Shown here: positions 61,404 through 64,000 of the stretch, piece after piece
Layout of the letters: each line of letters begins with the position of its first letter
Position numbering within the stretch: position 1 is the stretch's first letter
Assembly: GCA_029931535.1 (NCBI GenBank)
Contig: JAQPZY010001418.1
Coordinates: 437,001 to 501,000 of the forward strand
Source of the DNA: Margaritifera margaritifera
Lineage: Eukaryota > Mollusca > Bivalvia > Unionida > Margaritiferidae
Reading direction: 5' to 3'
Length of the DNA stretch: 64,000 nt
Notes under the pieces: model-generated
The model's input: only the letters and a program-made list of their open reading frames with translations
Told to the model about the DNA's origin: nothing
The model's database searches: none
Program-made: the position numbers and the translations under genes

Positions 61404-62130
61404 GCACACACACACACACAACATACGGTTTTGGCTTCATGAACGACAAGTCTAAAATATAGGTGACTATTTAAACAGGAGAGTTCATTATATGATCAAT
61501 TTACATAATTGTTGTTCTTCCCCCTCAAACAGCTTGCATGTGTATAATTATTATTTGCATTATAACTGAACAATATTAACAACATTACTGAGATTTTGAC
61601 AACATTACTGAGATACTGACAGCTAAACACTTGAATATATATATATATATATATATATCCGTATTACGCATTCACGATGTTTAGAGCTTTTAAGGGTATA
61701 GTTATCTGCCTGATTATTCAAGGATTTATAATCATGAAGGAAATGGAACAGTAAAAGCCGTAACTCAGTTGAAAATGTAATAGTAGAAAGAACATGGAGT
61801 TGATAGTATCTGATACAATCCCCCTGCGGGCTTGGGCATGTAGCCTTCCTGCATGCTGTATGAGGCCACTAAGGGAATCAACTCTTTTGCCCTGGAATGA
61901 GTCGCATGATGATGTTCACACCGAGAAGGCCTTGGACATTTTCAAAGTGTGGATTATACAAAAAAATGGAATTTGTAGTTTAAAGATTGTATCTTTTTTC
62001 CTTTAATATTTGTTTTTTTATGCCTTTTTAGAATACCCAAGCTGTCTAGGAACCATAAAGCTAGGATTGTGTTGGTGTGCCGTTAAACCCTATTTCATAC
62101 ATTAATACATGCATTTTTTTAAGGGGAGGT
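60446..62130. other. No gene recognised; short microsatellites
   Basis: A (CT)n(AC)n tract at 61358-61420 and (TA)n at 61635-61658. A GC-richer stretch around 61820-61945 encodes a short plus frame without a recognisable family. Confidence 0.45.
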
Positions 62131-62178
62131 GATGGTGGTTTTGCGTGGTTCAACGCCATTTTCAGCACATGATAGGAC
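62131..62178 (+). repeat. Unclassified dispersed repeat, copy C (5' fragment)
   Basis: GTTCAACGCCATTTTCAGCA and CATGATAGG match the first 35-40 bases of copies A and B. The repeat then breaks into (ACAT)n. Confidence 0.8.
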
Positions 62179-62277
62179 ATACATACATACATACATACAT
62201 ACATACATACATACATACATACATACATACATACATACATACATACATACATACATACATACATACATACATACATA
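62179..62277. repeat. (ACAT)n microsatellite
   Basis: About 24 units. It begins exactly where copy C would continue with CATACATGG, so it probably grew from that ACATAC word. Confidence 0.97.
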
Positions 62278-62439
62278 GTGTTAATTCAAAGACTACTGAT
62301 CATATATCATTTTATCTAAATAACACAAATGTTCACTGATCATCGAGTTTAAAGATACATATAGTAAGAGATAGCCGTATTAAATTAAAGTTTCATATAA
62401 GAAACTAAATGATTGGAGTGTCATAATCATATACTGTCC

Positions 62440-62451
62440 ATCCATCCTTCC

Positions 62452-62510
<59 letters not shown>

Positions 62511-62690
62511 GATCGATAGATCTATCTGTCTATCTATCTATCTATCTATCTATCTGTTTATCTATATATCTTTCTATCTATCTATCTATCTATATATATA
62601 TATATATCTATCGATCGATCGATCGATCGATCGATCGATCGATCGATAGATCGATCTATCTATATGTTTATCTATATATCTTTCTATCTA

Positions 62691-62743
<53 letters not shown>

Positions 62744-62766
62744 CTATATATCTATCTATCTATTTC
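62440..62766. repeat. (ATCT)n / (ATCG)n microsatellite complex
   Basis: Long ATCT tracts flank an ATCG tract (62609-62655). The strand sense flips at CTATCGATCGATAG (62507-62520), making a palindromic centre. Confidence 0.97.
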
Positions 62767-63810
62767 TTTGTTACATATAAAATACGCATATATGATCATA
62801 TACGGTCCTCTTTCTCCGTACTCTTCTCTGTACATCAACTGTCTCTCCGTTGCTTTCTATACATGTCTCCTAAATTTAGAATGTTGTTTTATTTTTGTTT
62901 GGCATCAAGAATGTCATAAAATATGTTTAATAAAGTTAAAAGTATGCTTTTGAAAGAAATACCGATATATATGAATATAGCATGCATATTCACATTTATT
63001 GTTATTTACAAGAGATATATTTGTAATAAATGTGTTTCATACAATTTAATAAATATATCTGATTTTCTGATTTGGCATGTCCTTAAAGATAACATTTTTC
63101 TACGAAATGAGCTCAGAAGAATGGTTTAAGTATTTGTATAGTTCCCAGTGGAACCAACTAATATGGTCCCGATTTCTTTTGCAGCATTTTTTGCATATCC
63201 AATACTGACATTCATTGGTATTATTTAGACAACTTTGGCTGACAATCATATTTAAAAAATCTACTTCATTAGAAAGTTCTAGGTACAATCTTACCAATCT
63301 GAGCGATAACAGCGACCTTCACTTTTGTTTTGCTTCCAAAATAATTTTTCTGATTTAGAAAATGAATGACTTTACCAAATGCTTCCTTTGGCGTTAAATC
63401 TTGATCTACCGTCTGATAAAGCTTAAACCTCACCTTTTAATTTTAGGAAGATTGGGCACAATACCAGATTTACTGAGTCTGAAAAATTATAACTTCTATC
63501 TTTACAAACGTGAAGTCTTGGCAGGTTTACCTGCTAATTGTTGCATGCGGTTAATTAAATTTCAGTTTAGTTTCTAATATATTGCTGCGAGCAGCTGCAA
63601 GACCCATGTGAAAGGAAATGAAGATGAAATTCCGAAATAACCTATTTCAAGGGTGCATGGAAGAAATACACAAGTCAAGAAAGTACGTCATGAAATATTG
63701 TTTAGTGCCACAGATGTTTAATCAAATCTTGTTTGAAATGACGTGTCAAAATAGCTTTTATTTCAATGTTTACTGGAGTCTACCAAGATGGCACGAGTTT
63801 CATCGACATT
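62767..63810. other. No gene seen
   Basis: AT-rich; short open frames have no support. Confidence 0.45.
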
Positions 63811-63885
63811 GTGCCAGTAGCGTCCCGTGGGTCAGTGGTTCTTGCCGGGTCTTCCTCCATCAAATATACTGGCCGCCATGTACCA
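63811..63885 (-). repeat. Unclassified dispersed repeat, copy D, interrupted
   Basis: Reverse complement of the family: TGCCAGTAGC, CCCGTGGGTC, GGTTCTTGCC and CCAAATATACTGGCCGC-like blocks. The match resumes after the MITE at about 63991 (TCTATCGTG against family CCTATCATG) and runs off the window. Confidence 0.85.
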
Positions 63886-63990
63886 CAGTGGTGTCAAACG
63901 TCCGGCCCGCCAGGCTCATTATTTATTATTATTATTATTATTATTTATATCAAATCTTGCCCGCCATATCAAATGAGTTTGACACCCATG
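63886..63990. mobile_element. hAT-like MITE, about 105 bp
   Basis: CAGTGGTGTCAAAC at the left end and GTTTGACACCCATG at the right end form 14-base terminal inverted repeats with two mismatches, a wording typical of hAT-superfamily ends. The interior holds CCGGCCCGCC and an (ATT)n patch. The 8-base duplication expected for hAT is not evident (flanks ATGTACCA and GTCTATCG). Confidence 0.7.
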
Positions 63991-64000
63991 GTCTATCGTG

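Noticed and set aside
61794..62006. 70-codon plus-strand frame
   Set aside because: Short, no motif, no splice-like borders.

Overview
The window looks like a stretch of animal nuclear genome. It is AT-rich and has no bacterial gene organisation. It has tRNA-derived SINEs, a decayed Polinton/Maverick, a decayed Penelope-like retroelement, a hAT-like MITE and a very high load of microsatellites and minisatellites. A marine invertebrate, perhaps a mollusc, fits best, but that is inference. No complete host gene can be recognised. A few short open segments with splice-like borders may be exons of genes whose other exons cannot be linked here.

Layout. 0.1-0.46 kb: 36-bp array. 1.0-6.5 kb: an inverted copy of a dispersed repeat (best copy at 14.95-16.16 kb) split by a ~4.3-kb Polinton-like element. 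That element has ~260-bp terminal inverted repeats and minus-strand relics of a capsid-cluster basic protein, the major capsid protein and the adenovirus-type cysteine protease. 6.7-12.5 kb: an unclassified ~250-bp dispersed repeat, two tRNA-SINEs, a 44/31-bp array, a 48-bp array and long (TA)n. 14.95-17.45 kb: the longest copy of the dispersed repeat; its second half recurs at 59.26-60.45 kb. 18-22.6 kb: compound microsatellite, 51-bp array and a 1.27-kb 30-bp array ending beside a candidate terminal exon. 24.3-25.8 kb: GC-richer segment with two candidate minus-strand exons. 26-34 kb: 30-, 60- and 54-bp arrays, plus a 55-bp inverted repeat. 36.9-38.2 kb: Penelope-like relic (end of RT plus GIY-YIG endonuclease). 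39-45 kb: eight further tandem families. 48.9-52.5 kb: 38-, ~22- and 48-bp arrays. 54.4-57.8 kb: a 3.3-kb array of 18-bp and 12-bp units. 58.1-58.5 kb: 29-bp array. 62-64 kb: tetranucleotide arrays and a nested MITE-in-repeat.

The open frames in the arrays (the longest is 713 codons, on the minus strand at 54.6-56.8 kb) come from unit lengths divisible by three and are not treated as genes. Tandem arrays make up roughly a fifth of the window. The clearest biological story is the nested Polinton relic: the two halves of an interrupted repeat mark its borders, and its protein remains identify it.
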